The notes: a model not told the origin generated them from the letters alone. Counted from the first letter of the stretch, positions 8,911 through 18,120 are shown. The stretch is DNA of 39,911 nt from Endozoicomonas atrinae (GCF_001647025.1 NZ_LUKQ02000023.1:1-39911); one strand, 5' to 3'. Numbers and translations: made by a program.

Positions 8911-10628
8911 CCATTTTTAATTGTCCAGTAGCTCAGGAAAAAAGCCATAACATAAAAGATGAAAGGCAGGAGCATCTGAACCAGCCCGTAGACGCCAATC
9001 AAACGACGATTTCCCCCGGAAACCAGACTAACGGCTTCGGTTGTTACTGTCTCCACTCTTCCAGCACTGGCAAACAGAGTTGGCAGATATTGAGCAATAC
9101 TGACCGCAAAGCCCAATGCAAGGCTAGCCATCACTGGGCGCCAGAGTACTCCCAACTTCACCTGAACAAAGGTCTTCAGCCAGGACCTGGATAATAACAG
9201 TCCCTGAAGACTATGGCGCTGATCATAATGCTGCCAGGGGCCTGACAAACCCAGAAAGCAGTAGGGCAATACGAACAGCAAATGCAGTCCAGTCACTGTC
9301 AACCAGTGTCCCTCAGCCCCCCATTGCAGCAAAAGCAGCTGAACACCGAACAAAAAAGTCATTTGAGGCAAAAGCAACGGGATATACATCGCCCCCCTGG
9401 TCAGCAGGGATAGCCACTTTCCGGCTGATTTACTTTGTTGTTGTTGGAAATCATTCAACTCAAGCAATATAACCGAGATCGTATTGGCTGCTAACGTGGC
9501 GGTCACACCAATCAGCAGGGAGTTAACGATAGGCTCACTCATACAATCCCAGGCTCTCTCCCAACTTCGTAGAGACCAGTCTGGCCAGAGAGAAGGGAAA
9601 CGCCAACGCCAGACAAAAGACCAAACCAGTAAGGCACTCCCTCCGGCCAGAAACAGCATCACTAAACCATGCCAGGCTTTCCGGCTTAACGATCCCCAGA
9701 AAATACTGAATCGACCACGATGTCCATTAACCAACCAGCTTCTGAGCAGTCTGCTCATTACCCATTCCGTCAGATAAAAAACACCAATAACAGACACCAC
9801 CAGCAGCAACAAGAGCACACTACCCGACGCAGCCAATAGACTATTAGCCAAATCCGGATCATATATCCATTGAAGAATCTGCACGGCAAATGTTGGAGGG
9901 TTGGCAGGCCCAATAACCAGAGCTACATCTACAACAGAGATTGAGAACGCCAACACTGTATAGACTGGCAAACGAATCATTGGGTAAAGGCGCGGCCATA
10001 TCAGCTTAAGCCAGATAACGCCTGACTGATACCCCAGGCTACCCCCCAATCTCAGCGTATCACTGACAGGCAACTGCACGACAGCTGCGGCCATCATAAA
10101 AATCAAAAAAGGTGTTTCTTTAATAACCAGAAGAAGTATAAGACTTATGCCGTATGAGTCCTGAACCGTCTGCCAGTCAGGGGGAAAGCTCCAGCCAGCA
10201 AAAACAGCGATAAGCCGAGCCATCAACCCACTGGGCATCAACACAAACATGACTCCAAAGGCCAGTGCTACATGTGGCACAGCCATCAATGGCGCCAGCC
10301 ACCGCTGAACTTTATGCCAAAACGGAGTTCCCCAGGCGAAACAGATGACACCAAAGGCAAGGATCAGAGATAGCAGTGTGGAAGAAGCAGATGTCCAGAG
10401 ACTAAGCCCCAACATCTGGATAAGTGCGGGTGTTTCCAGAAGCATTTGCCAGGAAGAGAAGCTGAAGGTCTCAAACCCCAGGACTGGCATATACCCAAAG
10501 GCCGGCAGCATAATACTGCCTACCCCTGCCAGAACCGGCAATATGAATAGAACCAGCAACCCCAGGGCAAGTAACGATGAAACAGCCCCAGAAGATACCC
10601 ACTTTCCAGATTTCAGCAACGGACTCAC
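8883..10628 (-). CDS. ynjC: ABC transporter permease, YnjC-like double permease
   Basis: An inner-membrane protein of 581 residues with about twelve predicted TM segments in two halves. Each half corresponds to one BPD_transp_1 permease domain, so the gene supplies both permease halves as in ThiP/FbpB-type and YnjC proteins. The first half runs to about residue 300 and the second from about 320 to the end. The start overlaps the stop of ynjB by 4 bp (ATGA), which indicates translational coupling, and the ATPase gene follows with a 28-bp overlap. The substrate cannot be read from the sequence. Confidence 0.88.
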   Translation of the reverse strand: MSPLLKSGKWVSSGAVSSLLALGLLVLFILPVLAGVGSIMLPAFGYMPVLGFETFSFSSWQMLLETPALIQMLGLSLWTSASSTLLSLILAFGVICFAWGTPFWHKVQRWLAPLMAVPHVALAFGVMFVLMPSGLMARLIAVFAGWSFPPDWQTVQDSYGISLILLLVIKETPFLIFMMAAAVVQLPVSDTLRLGGSLGYQSGVIWLKLIWPRLYPMIRLPVYTVLAFSISVVDVALVIGPANPPTFAVQILQWIYDPDLANSLLAASGSVLLLLLVVSVIGVFYLTEWVMSRLLRSWLVNGHRGRFSIFWGSLSRKAWHGLVMLFLAGGSALLVWSFVWRWRFPSLWPDWSLRSWERAWDCMSEPIVNSLLIGVTATLAANTISVILLELNDFQQQQSKSAGKWLSLLTRGAMYIPLLLPQMTFLFGVQLLLLQWGAEGHWLTVTGLHLLFVLPYCFLGLSGPWQHYDQRHSLQGLLLSRSWLKTFVQVKLGVLWRPVMASLALGFAVSIAQYLPTLFASAGRVETVTTEAVSLVSGGNRRLIGVYGLVQMLLPFIFYVMAFFLSYWTIKNGCFARRLNS

Positions 10629-11878
10629 TGGCGATATCTTGCCTTCCAGGCTTCCTCAAGTTCAGCAACCCAGGAACTATGAGGTTCTGGAAGCACTTTA
10701 CCTAAAGCCTCAGGAGACAAAGTTGCCGGCCCCAGGGGTAAATTTGAAAAGCGTTTGCGCTCAATACCATTAAGCTGGCTCATGCTGAGAACAGTAGGGT
10801 CCCCCCAGACATCCGGATTAGCTTTGTGCGCCTGAGCCTCCGGTGAAAGCAGAAAATTAATGACAACTTGCGCGGCCTCTGTTGAATCACTATTAAAAGG
10901 AATCGCCAGAAAATGAGTATTTCCCAGTGTACCCGCATCATGCACGTAGGTTCTCACCGTTTCTGGCAACTCCCCACTGGCAATAGCAGAGCTGGCATAG
11001 GCTGGATTAAATGTCATTGAGAGTAAAATTTCACCGTCATCCAGCATTGGTGTCAGCGCCAGATTGTTCGCAGGAAAGGTCTCACCTTCTCTCCACAATA
11101 AAGGATGAAGTTCATCGAGATATCGCCACAAAGGGGATGTTACAGCATCGAAATCAGCCTCAGAAACGGGTTTTAACAGCACACCCGGTTCTGGTGTTAA
11201 CTCACTCAACAACTGCTTCAGAAACGTCGTACCGACAAAATCTGGCGGCAAAGGATAGGTCACACGCCCTTTATGCTTTCTGGCAAACTCAAGAAGTTCC
11301 GAGGCATTGGCTGGGGGAGTAGTTTGTTTCCGGGAAAAAGTATCGGTGTCATAAATAAATACCAGTTGCGCCATACCCCAAGGCGCTTCGAGGCCATCAG
11401 CAGGCTCCCCAAAATCAAGCACGGTCGTAGGCTTTTCCTGGGGGTCCACGCCCTGAAATGAGGGCAAATCCTCAGCAAAGGGACCAAACAACAACCCGTT
11501 TTGCTTCATGGAACGGAAGTTTTCACCATTAATCCATACCAGATCCACAGTTCCATTGCTTTTCCGTCCTGCCACTTTTTCAGCAAGTACACGACTTACA
11601 ACACTTGACGTGTCACTGACTTTGACATGTTTCAGTGCAATACCGTAGCGTTTCTCTACCTGATCAGTAGCCCAGTCAATATAATCATTGATCTGTTCAC
11701 TCCCTCCCCAGGCATTGAAATAAACCGTCTGTCCTTTCGACTGCTCAACGATTTCCTGCCAGGGTACAGTTTTCGCTTCGATATCGCTGGCACTGCCAAT
11801 AAAAGCGACGGTAGCCATGATCAAGGCGGATGTGGCTTTCTTGCTCCATGTCCTTATGCTGCTCATATTTTTTTTCAT
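10625..11878 (-). CDS. ynjB: Periplasmic solute-binding protein, YnjB-like
   Basis: A 417-residue extracytoplasmic binding protein. The N terminus has a Lys-rich start, a hydrophobic stretch (ALIMATVAFIGSAS) and a likely signal peptidase I site after SDIEA, near residue 35. The mature protein opens with VPWQEIVEQSKGQTVYFNAW followed by GGSEQINDYIDWA. This is the hallmark of the YnjB family (a ThiB/FbpA-like fold). There is no lipobox. It is the first of three coupled transporter genes and starts 1 nt after the stop of the CPXCG gene. No riboswitch-like structure was recognised upstream, so a thiamine role is not supported. Confidence 0.88.
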   Translation of the reverse strand: MKKNMSSIRTWSKKATSALIMATVAFIGSASDIEAKTVPWQEIVEQSKGQTVYFNAWGGSEQINDYIDWATDQVEKRYGIALKHVKVSDTSSVVSRVLAEKVAGRKSNGTVDLVWINGENFRSMKQNGLLFGPFAEDLPSFQGVDPQEKPTTVLDFGEPADGLEAPWGMAQLVFIYDTDTFSRKQTTPPANASELLEFARKHKGRVTYPLPPDFVGTTFLKQLLSELTPEPGVLLKPVSEADFDAVTSPLWRYLDELHPLLWREGETFPANNLALTPMLDDGEILLSMTFNPAYASSAIASGELPETVRTYVHDAGTLGNTHFLAIPFNSDSTEAAQVVINFLLSPEAQAHKANPDVWGDPTVLSMSQLNGIERKRFSNLPLGPATLSPEALGKVLPEPHSSWVAELEEAWKARYRQ

Positions 11879-11879
11879 T

Positions 11880-12086
11880 TCAAAAGCCAGACTCCGTCTT
11901 TAGTTGGCAATAATGGTTACCGTCTTCATCAATGGAGAGCGTCACAACAATTGGACGGCAGCACACCTGGCAGTCTTCCATATAAAGTAATGACTCATCA
12001 GGCTCAGTGAAACCTGCATCCAACAGCAACTCAATGCGCTCTCCACAATAGGGACAATAATCCTGCCAGCTTATCCACTCATTCAT
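11880..12086 (-). CDS. CPXCG-motif cysteine-rich zinc-ribbon-like small protein
   Basis: A 68-residue acidic protein of the CPXCG cysteine-rich family. It has one Cys pair in YCPYCGE (about residues 11-14) and a second in EDCQVCCRPI (about 39-43), separated by about 25 residues. This is a probable zinc ribbon. A good Shine-Dalgarno region (ACAGGAAAAGG) precedes the ATG. It is the first gene of a unit with ynjB, which begins 1 nt downstream, and follows serB by 54 bp on the same strand. The molecular function of the family is unknown to me; a metal-sensing or assembly role for the transporter would be a guess. Confidence 0.85.
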   Translation of the reverse strand: MNEWISWQDYCPYCGERIELLLDAGFTEPDESLLYMEDCQVCCRPIVVTLSIDEDGNHYCQLKTESGF

Positions 12087-12140
12087 CGCGAATACCTTTT
12101 CCTGTCAGTATCTTCTTGCCAACATCAAGAGCTGCCTGCT

Positions 12141-13403
12141 TCAGGAGCTATGAGTATTAAGAGACTCCAGATCTTTCTCACTAAAGCCCAGCAGATAAAG
12201 AATGCTGTCCAGTCCCAGCGTTGAAATTGACTGGCGCGCACTTTGTTTCACCATTGGCTTGGCTCGAAATGCAATTCCCAGCCCTGCCACACTGAGCATT
12301 GGCAGATCATTGGCACCATCACCCACGGCGATCACCTGATTCAGGGAAATACCCTCTTCAGCGGCAATCTGCTTCAGTAGTTTGGCTTTTCGTTCACCAT
12401 TGACAATATCGCCTTGCACCTGACCGGTAACTTTGCCAGCCACTATTTCCAGCTCATTGGCGTGGATATAGTCTATCCCCAGCTTTTCTTGAAGGTAGCG
12501 GGCAAAATAGGTAAACCCTCCAGAGAGGATGGCCGTACGGTAACCCAGTGAGCGAAGGGTACGAATCAACGTTTCGGCTCCTTCAGTTAAAGGTAGCTGT
12601 CTGGCAATGCCGGCAAGCACTGACTCATCCAGCCCTCTTAGCATGGCCAGACGTTCACGAAAGCTTTCATTAAAATCCAGCTCCCCCTGCATTGCCCGCT
12701 CAGTGATCTCCGCCACCTGATCACCCACACCCGCTGCCTCGGCAAGAAGGTCAATCACTTCCGCTTCAATCAGTGTGGAGTCCATGTCAAAGACAACCAG
12801 CCGACGATTACGCCGATAAATACTGTCCTCCTGAAATGCCACATCAGCATCCAGATCAGCGGTAAGGTTGAGAAAGTCGGTCCTCAGCTTTTCCTGATCA
12901 GGGGCAGTCCCCCGAACCGAAAACTCCAGACATGATGAGCGATGGCTGTTATTTTCCTCGCTTCGCAGAGAGCGTCGACCTGAAAGGCGGGAAATATGAT
13001 CAATGTTCAATCCATGAGCAGCAGTAATACCAGAGACTCTGGCAATCTGCTCCGCTGTGACGTTACGCGATAGCAGTGTCAATATATAACGGTTCTTGCC
13101 TTGCTCAGACACCCAGTGTTCATAGTCACTCTCGGACACCGGTTGATAACTGAACTGCAGATCACTTTCATGAAAATGAAACAGAAGATCTTTCAACACT
13201 GCAGCAGAATGACTGTTACCTGAAGCCTGATCTGGAAGACGAACAAGAATTCCCCAAGTCAGGGTATCGTGGATCACTGACTGACCAATATCCAGAATTT
13301 CCAAACCGTAGTCGGCCATAATGGAGGTGATGGATGAGGTAAGTCCCGGCTTGTCCCGGCCAGTAACATTAATCAGTATTATATCGCTCACTGGGTAATC
13401 CAA
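12141..13403 (-). CDS. serB: Phosphoserine phosphatase SerB
   Basis: This enzyme catalyses the last step of serine synthesis, O-phosphoserine to serine. The 420-residue protein has two N-terminal ACT-like domains (about 1-95 and 105-185) and a C-terminal HAD phosphatase. The catalytic motif is FDMDSTLIEAE (Asp206 nucleophile and Asp208 general acid-base). Motif II is ILSGGFTYF and motif III-IV is GDGANDLPML. The length and ACT arrangement match the long Pseudomonas-type SerB rather than the shorter E. coli protein. The start MDYPVSDIILINVTGRDKPG places the first ACT strand correctly. It lies upstream of the CPXCG/ynjBCD unit on the same strand, and a palindromic repeat begins 5 bp beyond its start codon. 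Confidence 0.95.
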   Translation of the reverse strand: MDYPVSDIILINVTGRDKPGLTSSITSIMADYGLEILDIGQSVIHDTLTWGILVRLPDQASGNSHSAAVLKDLLFHFHESDLQFSYQPVSESDYEHWVSEQGKNRYILTLLSRNVTAEQIARVSGITAAHGLNIDHISRLSGRRSLRSEENNSHRSSCLEFSVRGTAPDQEKLRTDFLNLTADLDADVAFQEDSIYRRNRRLVVFDMDSTLIEAEVIDLLAEAAGVGDQVAEITERAMQGELDFNESFRERLAMLRGLDESVLAGIARQLPLTEGAETLIRTLRSLGYRTAILSGGFTYFARYLQEKLGIDYIHANELEIVAGKVTGQVQGDIVNGERKAKLLKQIAAEEGISLNQVIAVGDGANDLPMLSVAGLGIAFRAKPMVKQSARQSISTLGLDSILYLLGFSEKDLESLNTHSS

Positions 13404-13408
13404 TTCTT

Positions 13409-13468
13409 AGAGGCTGTCTGAGAATAGCGCCCGCAGCGAGGATGGCAGTCTATTTTCAGACAGCCTCT
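13409..13468. repeat. Palindromic repeat family A, short copy
   Basis: A 60-bp element bounded by 19-nt inverted arms (AGAGGCTGTCTGAGAATAG at the left and its complement, with one mismatch, at the right) around a 22-nt GC-rich centre. The same arm and centre sequence recurs at 19447-19608, so this is a dispersed palindromic repeat and not a private hairpin. It lies in the serB promoter region between two divergent genes. Confidence 0.8.
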
Positions 13469-13658
13469 CCTATCGTTGCAGGCGTTCGATAGTCTATCAC
13501 AGGGATTTTACGGAAAGCAGACAGAGTTCTGATAGGATATAACTTCCACTTATTTTTTAGCTTAGCTCTTTCCGACGTTGAGAGGTATTTACTCATGGAC
13601 AGTAAGGGCTATTGATATTTCATTACGATCACTGGCTTTCCTCTCAGGAGCTTAACTT

Positions 13659-14927
13659 TTGAAGAAGCGTATTTTCACGCCAGATCTTTTTACGCGGTTC
13701 TCATCCCGCCTCTCCATCCGAACGCAGCTAATGTTCATCTTTGGTCTACTGATGGTGACATTAACTATTGGTATGTCGCTGGTCATCAGCAATGAGATTG
13801 ACTCATCGAGCCAGCACCAGGCTGACAGCATCGGTCAATTATTGAGTGAACAGACTGCCAGTGCGGCTACCGACATGCTGGTCACCGGAGACCGGCTTAG
13901 CCTCAATGTTCTGCTTAGTCAGCTGGTACAGAATCCTTATGTCGCTGAAGCCAGTATCTACAGTATCGATAACCAGAGAATTGCCAAGGCCATTTCCAAA
14001 ACGGCTGATGAAGGCATCAGGCATCCTGTTTATTCATCCCCCATTCATTACCAGGATGTCATTGCCGGTTACGCACGCTTATCATTGAACGAAGACCTAC
14101 TAAGCCAGAAACCAAAAGAAGCCCTGTTCGTTATCATTGCCATTAGCTTGATACTGCTTCTTGCCGGTCTGATTTTTCTGCAACTCTATGCATCCAGCAT
14201 AGCGACTCAGCTACGCCTTATTGAACGACAGCTACTTTCTATTCTGCCGACAGGAAACCCAATTCCTTCAATGACTGGAGAGATCACCAGGCTTTCTGCC
14301 TTTGTCGAGCAGCAGTTACTTGAAAAGAAAATGGCTGAGCCAGAAGAGAAAGTCGAAGAACAGCAGGAAACGGCGATGATTGCAGCGATCAAAGTCAAAA
14401 ACCTGGGCAGGCTTCAACAATTACTGGCCCCCAGGGATTTGCAGGATATTCTCCGCACTCACAGCCAGATCCTCAGTGAAGCCGCAAGTTATTACGATGG
14501 CGAGGTCACCTACACACCTGAAGGCAATGCCTATCTGCGCTTTTCCAGCAAGGATAGCCCAACATTTACATCTGATGCCCTATTCTGCTGCCTGATGATC
14601 GAAGCATTGACTGAAAGAGCAGGAGAAATCAATATTGCCAGAACACATATTGGCATTGGCCTCAGTGTCAGTGATCAACAGGCAGAATTCCCTGAAGAGC
14701 AACACCCTGCCCTGGGCGACAGTGCCGCCAGCCAGGCACTGACTCTGGCCAATATGCCTGATATGGATGGTATTTATATGCGACGTTCAGAAGCCAGCTG
14801 GCTTCCATCAGACCTACCAGACTTTGAGGCCATGGATAGTGAAGTCATCAAAATCAAGGGCATCAAAAACGAGCAGGCCAATGAGCTGAGAGGTCAGATT
14901 TTTGAAATGGAGTCGATCCTTGATTAG
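13659..14927 (+). CDS. Two-TM signalling protein with degenerate nucleotide-cyclase-like domain
   Basis: A 422-residue inner-membrane protein. TM1 lies at about 27-46 (LMFIFGLLMVTLTIGMSLVI), a periplasmic sensor-like region at about 47-155, and TM2 at about 156-178 (LFVIIAISLILLLAGLIFLQ). A HAMP-like helix and Glu-rich linker follow, then a cytoplasmic domain from about 240. That domain (AAIKVKNLGRLQQLL ... YDGEVTYTPEGNAYLRFSS) has the outline of a class III nucleotidyl cyclase fold, but I see no metal-binding Asp pair, so catalysis is unlikely. The start is a TTG with AGGAG ending 8 nt upstream; the next Met lies within TM1. It is divergent from serB. A similar gene sits beside serB in Pseudomonas (from memory). 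Its last 66 codons have a decayed copy at 15561-15761. Confidence 0.75.
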   Translation: MKKRIFTPDLFTRFSSRLSIRTQLMFIFGLLMVTLTIGMSLVISNEIDSSSQHQADSIGQLLSEQTASAATDMLVTGDRLSLNVLLSQLVQNPYVAEASIYSIDNQRIAKAISKTADEGIRHPVYSSPIHYQDVIAGYARLSLNEDLLSQKPKEALFVIIAISLILLLAGLIFLQLYASSIATQLRLIERQLLSILPTGNPIPSMTGEITRLSAFVEQQLLEKKMAEPEEKVEEQQETAMIAAIKVKNLGRLQQLLAPRDLQDILRTHSQILSEAASYYDGEVTYTPEGNAYLRFSSKDSPTFTSDALFCCLMIEALTERAGEINIARTHIGIGLSVSDQQAEFPEEQHPALGDSAASQALTLANMPDMDGIYMRRSEASWLPSDLPDFEAMDSEVIKIKGIKNEQANELRGQIFEMESILD

Positions 14928-14945
14928 GGAGTGCTTTCAATTAGC

Positions 14946-14974
14946 AATGAGACCAGTTGATCACTGGTCTCATT
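14946..14974 (+). terminator. Hairpin after the two-TM protein gene
   Basis: A perfect 12-bp stem (AATGAGACCAGT / ACTGGTCTCATT) with a 5-nt loop begins 19 nt after the stop codon. No T-run follows (GAGACCCCTGG), so termination is not assured. Confidence 0.5.
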
Positions 14975-15108
14975 GAGACCCCTGGGAACTCGCTCAAGTA
15001 ACGGAAACTTTTTTGAGCATATAAAGTCTTTATTAGTGCACGCAATGGAAATAGTTAGGGTGAGGGAAAACAAAAAAACAGTACAAAGGTACTAAACAAA
15101 GAGCGAGT

Positions 15109-15408
15109 ATGTTCACACCAAGTGCAGCTACAAAATACGAGTCACTGACCTCACATGGTATACCTCGCAGTGATTCCTCTTACGGCTTTTTTTCAGGAAA
15201 GGCTGTTAAACTTCTCCAATGTTTTACCAGTTGTATTCCCTGTGGCAGCAACATTGAAGAACAGATTGGTATTCTACATAACCAATCTGAATGTACAGGT
15301 CTGAATAAGCGCAATACAATGGTATATCAAGATCCTGAAGGTTCAGATACACAGGTAATAACGACCCTTACATCACTTTCTGACAGTTTAATCAAGCTGT
15401 CAGAATAA
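15109..15408 (+). CDS. Hypothetical small protein with Cys cluster
   Basis: A 99-residue protein I do not recognise. It is Ser/Thr-rich at the N terminus and has a Cys patch CFTSCIPC near residues 38-45. The C-terminal part is acidic and Ser/Thr-rich. There is no signal peptide or TM segment. A purine-rich stretch (AAAGAGCGAG) precedes the ATG. It sits in an islet between the two-TM protein gene and a decayed copy of that gene's end, so it may have arrived or been left behind by a rearrangement. It could be spurious, but start, spacing and length are reasonable. Confidence 0.45.
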   Translation: MFTPSAATKYESLTSHGIPRSDSSYGFFSGKAVKLLQCFTSCIPCGSNIEEQIGILHNQSECTGLNKRNTMVYQDPEGSDTQVITTLTSLSDSLIKLSE

Positions 15409-15560
15409 TTTTGCCAAGGTTAAATCAGGATCTTATGAAAGAATTGCTATCATCGCCATTTTGATCCCCACTCTTTAGCTCACAACCTCTTTGCCATACC
15501 CCGACCCACCGTAAACTGCGTTGTTTCAGGGAGGTTGAATGGCCAGTTGGTAACGCCCCC

Positions 15561-15761
15561 TAGACACTGACTCTGGATAGCCTGCCAGATATGGCTGGTA
15601 CTGGTATACGCCACTCAGGCATCAGCTGGCTTCCATCAGACCTCCCGGGTTTTGAGGCTATTGATATTGAGGTCATCAGAATCAAAGGTATCAAAAATAA
15701 TCAGGTCAATGAGTTGAGAGGCCAGATTTTTGATATGAAATCCGTTTTAAACCAAATCTAA
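15561..15761 (+). pseudogene. Decayed duplicate of the 3' end of the two-TM protein gene
   Basis: In one frame, the 65 codons from 15564 to a TAA at 15759-15761 are clearly homologous to the last codons of the gene ending at 14927. Examples are SWLPSDLPGFEAIDIEVIRI against SWLPSDLPDFEAMDSEVIKI, and NELRGQIFDMKSVL against NELRGQIFEMESIL. An in-frame TAG (15561-15563) precedes it, a two-codon gap or shift is present near the Met-Asp region, and similarity upstream fades. It is therefore a fragment and not a second gene. The divergence suggests an old partial duplication, or recombination with a paralogue, rather than a recent tandem copy. Confidence 0.85.
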
Positions 15762-15879
15762 TTTGCAATCAGGTATTTGAAATACCAAATAACAGATACT
15801 TCAAATATTTTGAGGCAAGGGTTGCTATCGCCTGCTATTTTAACAGGCGTTCAGATGTAACTACCTTGAAAAGAGAATT

Positions 15880-16128
15880 ATGAGTTCTGTTACTGGTTGG
15901 GAACCTTTTAGACCAGCGCCTGTTTCAGAAAATAAACTTGATTCTGAGTCTAGGTCTGGAACAGCTCGTTGCTATAACCGGGGGGTTTCCGTAATGTCCT
16001 TCGTGTGTTCTTTTTGTAGAGGAATGCCGGAGGCTCCCAAAGCTCATGTCTATAATTCTGTATACAAACCAACAACAGAAATAGTTACCGCTCAACCTCC
16101 ACGCCCTGGAGATAAGGCGTGGGTTTGA
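15880..16128 (+). CDS. Hypothetical small protein, CxxC-containing
   Basis: An 82-residue basic protein of unknown function with a CSFC motif near residues 44-47 and an upstream Cys near 31. The N terminus is polar and the C terminus Pro-rich (APKAHVYNSVYK ... QPPRPGDKAW). A weak purine stretch (AAGAGAA) precedes the ATG. It is convergent with hisF, with 47 bp between stop codons. It resembles the 15109-15408 protein only in size and in its single short Cys patch; I cannot claim homology. Coding status is moderate to low. Confidence 0.4.
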   Translation: MSSVTGWEPFRPAPVSENKLDSESRSGTARCYNRGVSVMSFVCSFCRGMPEAPKAHVYNSVYKPTTEIVTAQPPRPGDKAWV

Positions 16129-16175
16129 AGGTGAATACTGTGTAGTTTTTCTGCTCCCCTCTAGAGCAATCCATG

Positions 16176-16949
16176 TCAAACCCTCATCTCAATCCCACGA
16201 TCTGACATATACTTTTTGGCTTCAGGAATAGAATACTGGCCAAAATGGAAAATACTGGCGGCCAGTACCGCATCCGCCTTACCCTCTTTGATTCCATCCA
16301 CCAGATGATCAAGGTTTCCAGCACCACCAGATGCGATTACCGGAATACTCACTGATTCAGAAATAGCTCTGGTTACACCAAGGTCATAACCATTTTTGAC
16401 ACCGTCCTGATCCATACTGGTGAGCAGTATTTCACCTGCCCCGAGGTTTTCCATTTTCAGAGCCCATTCCACAGCATCAAGACCGGTAGGTTTGCGGCCA
16501 CCATGGGTAAAAATCTCCCAGCGATCCTGTTCACCGGGTTTACTCACTTTCTTGGCATCTATAGCCACAACAATACATTGCGAACCAAACCGGTCAGCGG
16601 CTTCCTGAACAAATTCAGGATTGAAAACAGCCGCCGTGTTGATACTGACTTTATCTGCGCCAGCGTTCAGCATGGTACGGATATCTTCTACCTTTCGAAT
16701 ACCACCACCAACGGTCAGTGGAATAAACACTTCGCTGGCCATACGCTCAACCGTATGCACCGTTGTGTCCCGTCCCTCATGACTGGCAGTAATATCGAGA
16801 AAGGTTATTTCATCGGCTCCCGCTTCATTATAACGACGGGCGACCTCTACAGGGTCACCAGCATCCCGAATATCAACAAACTGAACGCCTTTAACCACCC
16901 GACCATTTTCGACATCGAGACAGGGAATTATTCTTTTAGCCAGCCCCAT
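16176..16949 (-). CDS. hisF: Imidazole glycerol phosphate synthase cyclase subunit HisF
   Basis: This (beta/alpha)8-barrel subunit uses ammonia from HisH to convert PRFAR to imidazole glycerol phosphate and AICAR. The 257-residue length is normal. The catalytic Asp residues are at 12 (IIPCLDV) and 131 (VVAIDAKK), and phosphate-binding loops include VGGGIRK and ASGGAG. An AAAGG ribosome-binding site precedes the ATG. It is the last gene of the minus-strand his operon and is separated from hisA by a small membrane-protein gene. Confidence 0.97.
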   Translation of the reverse strand: MGLAKRIIPCLDVENGRVVKGVQFVDIRDAGDPVEVARRYNEAGADEITFLDITASHEGRDTTVHTVERMASEVFIPLTVGGGIRKVEDIRTMLNAGADKVSINTAAVFNPEFVQEAADRFGSQCIVVAIDAKKVSKPGEQDRWEIFTHGGRKPTGLDAVEWALKMENLGAGEILLTSMDQDGVKNGYDLGVTRAISESVSIPVIASGGAGNLDHLVDGIKEGKADAVLAASIFHFGQYSIPEAKKYMSDRGIEMRV

Positions 16950-16973
16950 TACTTCAACCTTTCTAAAATCTTT

Positions 16974-17360
16974 TTAATTGACCAGGCGCAACGACATTGG
17001 ATAGCGGTAAAACTCACCGCTCCCTGCCTTCATGGCGGCTCTGACCATGAAAACCAGAACTACAATGATGATCACTGGTACCAGTGGTAATAACAGAAGG
17101 CCTACCAACATCAACTTGAGGATAACCCAGAGAATAGCCAGTAGTGAGATGGTGATCTGAAAGTTCAGGGACTCCCTGGCATGGTGCTCAATATAGAGTG
17201 ATTTATCCCGCTTCATCAGCCAGATCACCAGTGGTATGACAATATTCAACCCCGGAATCATAAAGCCGAACAAGGGCAGAAGATGCGCCAGCACGGCCAT
17301 ATTTTTATCATCCCGTTTAATATCGAGCCTATTCATGGGGGGAATACCAGAATCATTCAT
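16974..17360 (-). CDS. DUF4870-like small membrane protein inside the his operon
   Basis: A 128-residue protein with a short polar N terminus. The core MAVLAHLLPLFGFMIPGLN and VIWLMKRDKSLYIEHHARES, then LNFQIT, is typical of DUF4870/Tic20-like proteins. Two C-terminal hydrophobic segments follow, for about three TM segments. I chose ATG 17360, which lies 25 bp after the hisA stop; an upstream in-frame start at 17486 would overlap hisA by 100 bp and adds non-family residues. The function is unknown. Co-transcription with histidine genes is probably positional. Confidence 0.8.
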   Translation of the reverse strand: MNDSGIPPMNRLDIKRDDKNMAVLAHLLPLFGFMIPGLNIVIPLVIWLMKRDKSLYIEHHARESLNFQITISLLAILWVILKLMLVGLLLLPLVPVIIIVVLVFMVRAAMKAGSGEFYRYPMSLRLVN

Positions 17361-17385
17361 CGTAGCAGCCTTGAGCTGGGAGGGC

Positions 17386-18120
17386 TTAACCCTCCTGTAA
17401 ACAGTAACGCTGAGCCTCGGACAAACTGAGAGTCCCTTCGTAAATAGCGCGGCCAGTGATCGCACCTTCAATTCCTTCATGGGCAACCGCTTTCAGAGCA
17501 CGGATATCATCCATGTCAGTGATACCGCCTGAAGCAATCACAGGGATCGTCATGCTGTTTGCCAATTGCCGGGTTGCTTCAACATTTACCCCCTGCATCA
17601 TGCCATCCCGGGCGATATCGGTATAGACAATGGCAGATACACCATCCTGTTCAAACTGGCGTGCAAGTGCAATGGCCTGAATGTCGGTGACTTTTGCCCA
17701 GCCATCCGTTGCAACAAAACCATCACGAGCATCAATCCCCACGATCACGTGGCCTGAGAACTTCTGGCAGGCTTCTCTGACAAAGTCAGGATCTGTTACC
17801 GCTTTAGTACCAATAATCACCCAGGAAACACCAGAGTCCAGATAGGCTTCTATTGTGGCTAGATCACGAATGCCCCCACCAATCTGCACGGGCAAGTCAG
17901 GGTACTTCGCTGTAATACCACGTACCGCATCAGCATTCAGGGGCTCGCCGGCAAACGCACCATTCAGATCAACCAGGTGAAGCCTGCGACAACCAGCATC
18001 AACCCATCGGCTGGCCATGGCAACCGGGTCATCACCAAAGACAGTGGCATCATCCATTTCCCCCTGGCGCAGTCGGACACAGGCACCGTCTTTCAAATCG
18101 ATTGCAGGAATTATTAACAT
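17386..18120 (-). CDS. hisA: ProFAR isomerase HisA
   Basis: This barrel enzyme carries out the Amadori rearrangement of ProFAR to PRFAR. The 244-residue protein starts [12 protein letters not shown], with catalytic Asp8, and has the second Asp130 in [10 protein letters not shown]. The phosphate loops QIGGGIR and ASGGI are present. I use the ATG at 18120, 2 nt after the hisH stop, as in the family. An in-frame GTG at 18135 lies inside hisH and would add five residues. Confidence 0.97.
   Translation of the reverse strand: MLIIPAIDLKDGACVRLRQGEMDDATVFGDDPVAMASRWVDAGCRRLHLVDLNGAFAGEPLNADAVRGITAKYPDLPVQIGGGIRDLATIEAYLDSGVSWVIIGTKAVTDPDFVREACQKFSGHVIVGIDARDGFVATDGWAKVTDIQAIALARQFEQDGVSAIVYTDIARDGMMQGVNVEATRQLANSMTIPVIASGGITDMDDIRALKAVAHEGIEGAITGRAIYEGTLSLSEAQRYCLQEG

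Noticed and set aside
11879-12140. Thiamine riboswitch upstream of ynjB
   Set aside because: The space holds the CPXCG gene and only 54 bp of gap; no thi-box core is seen.
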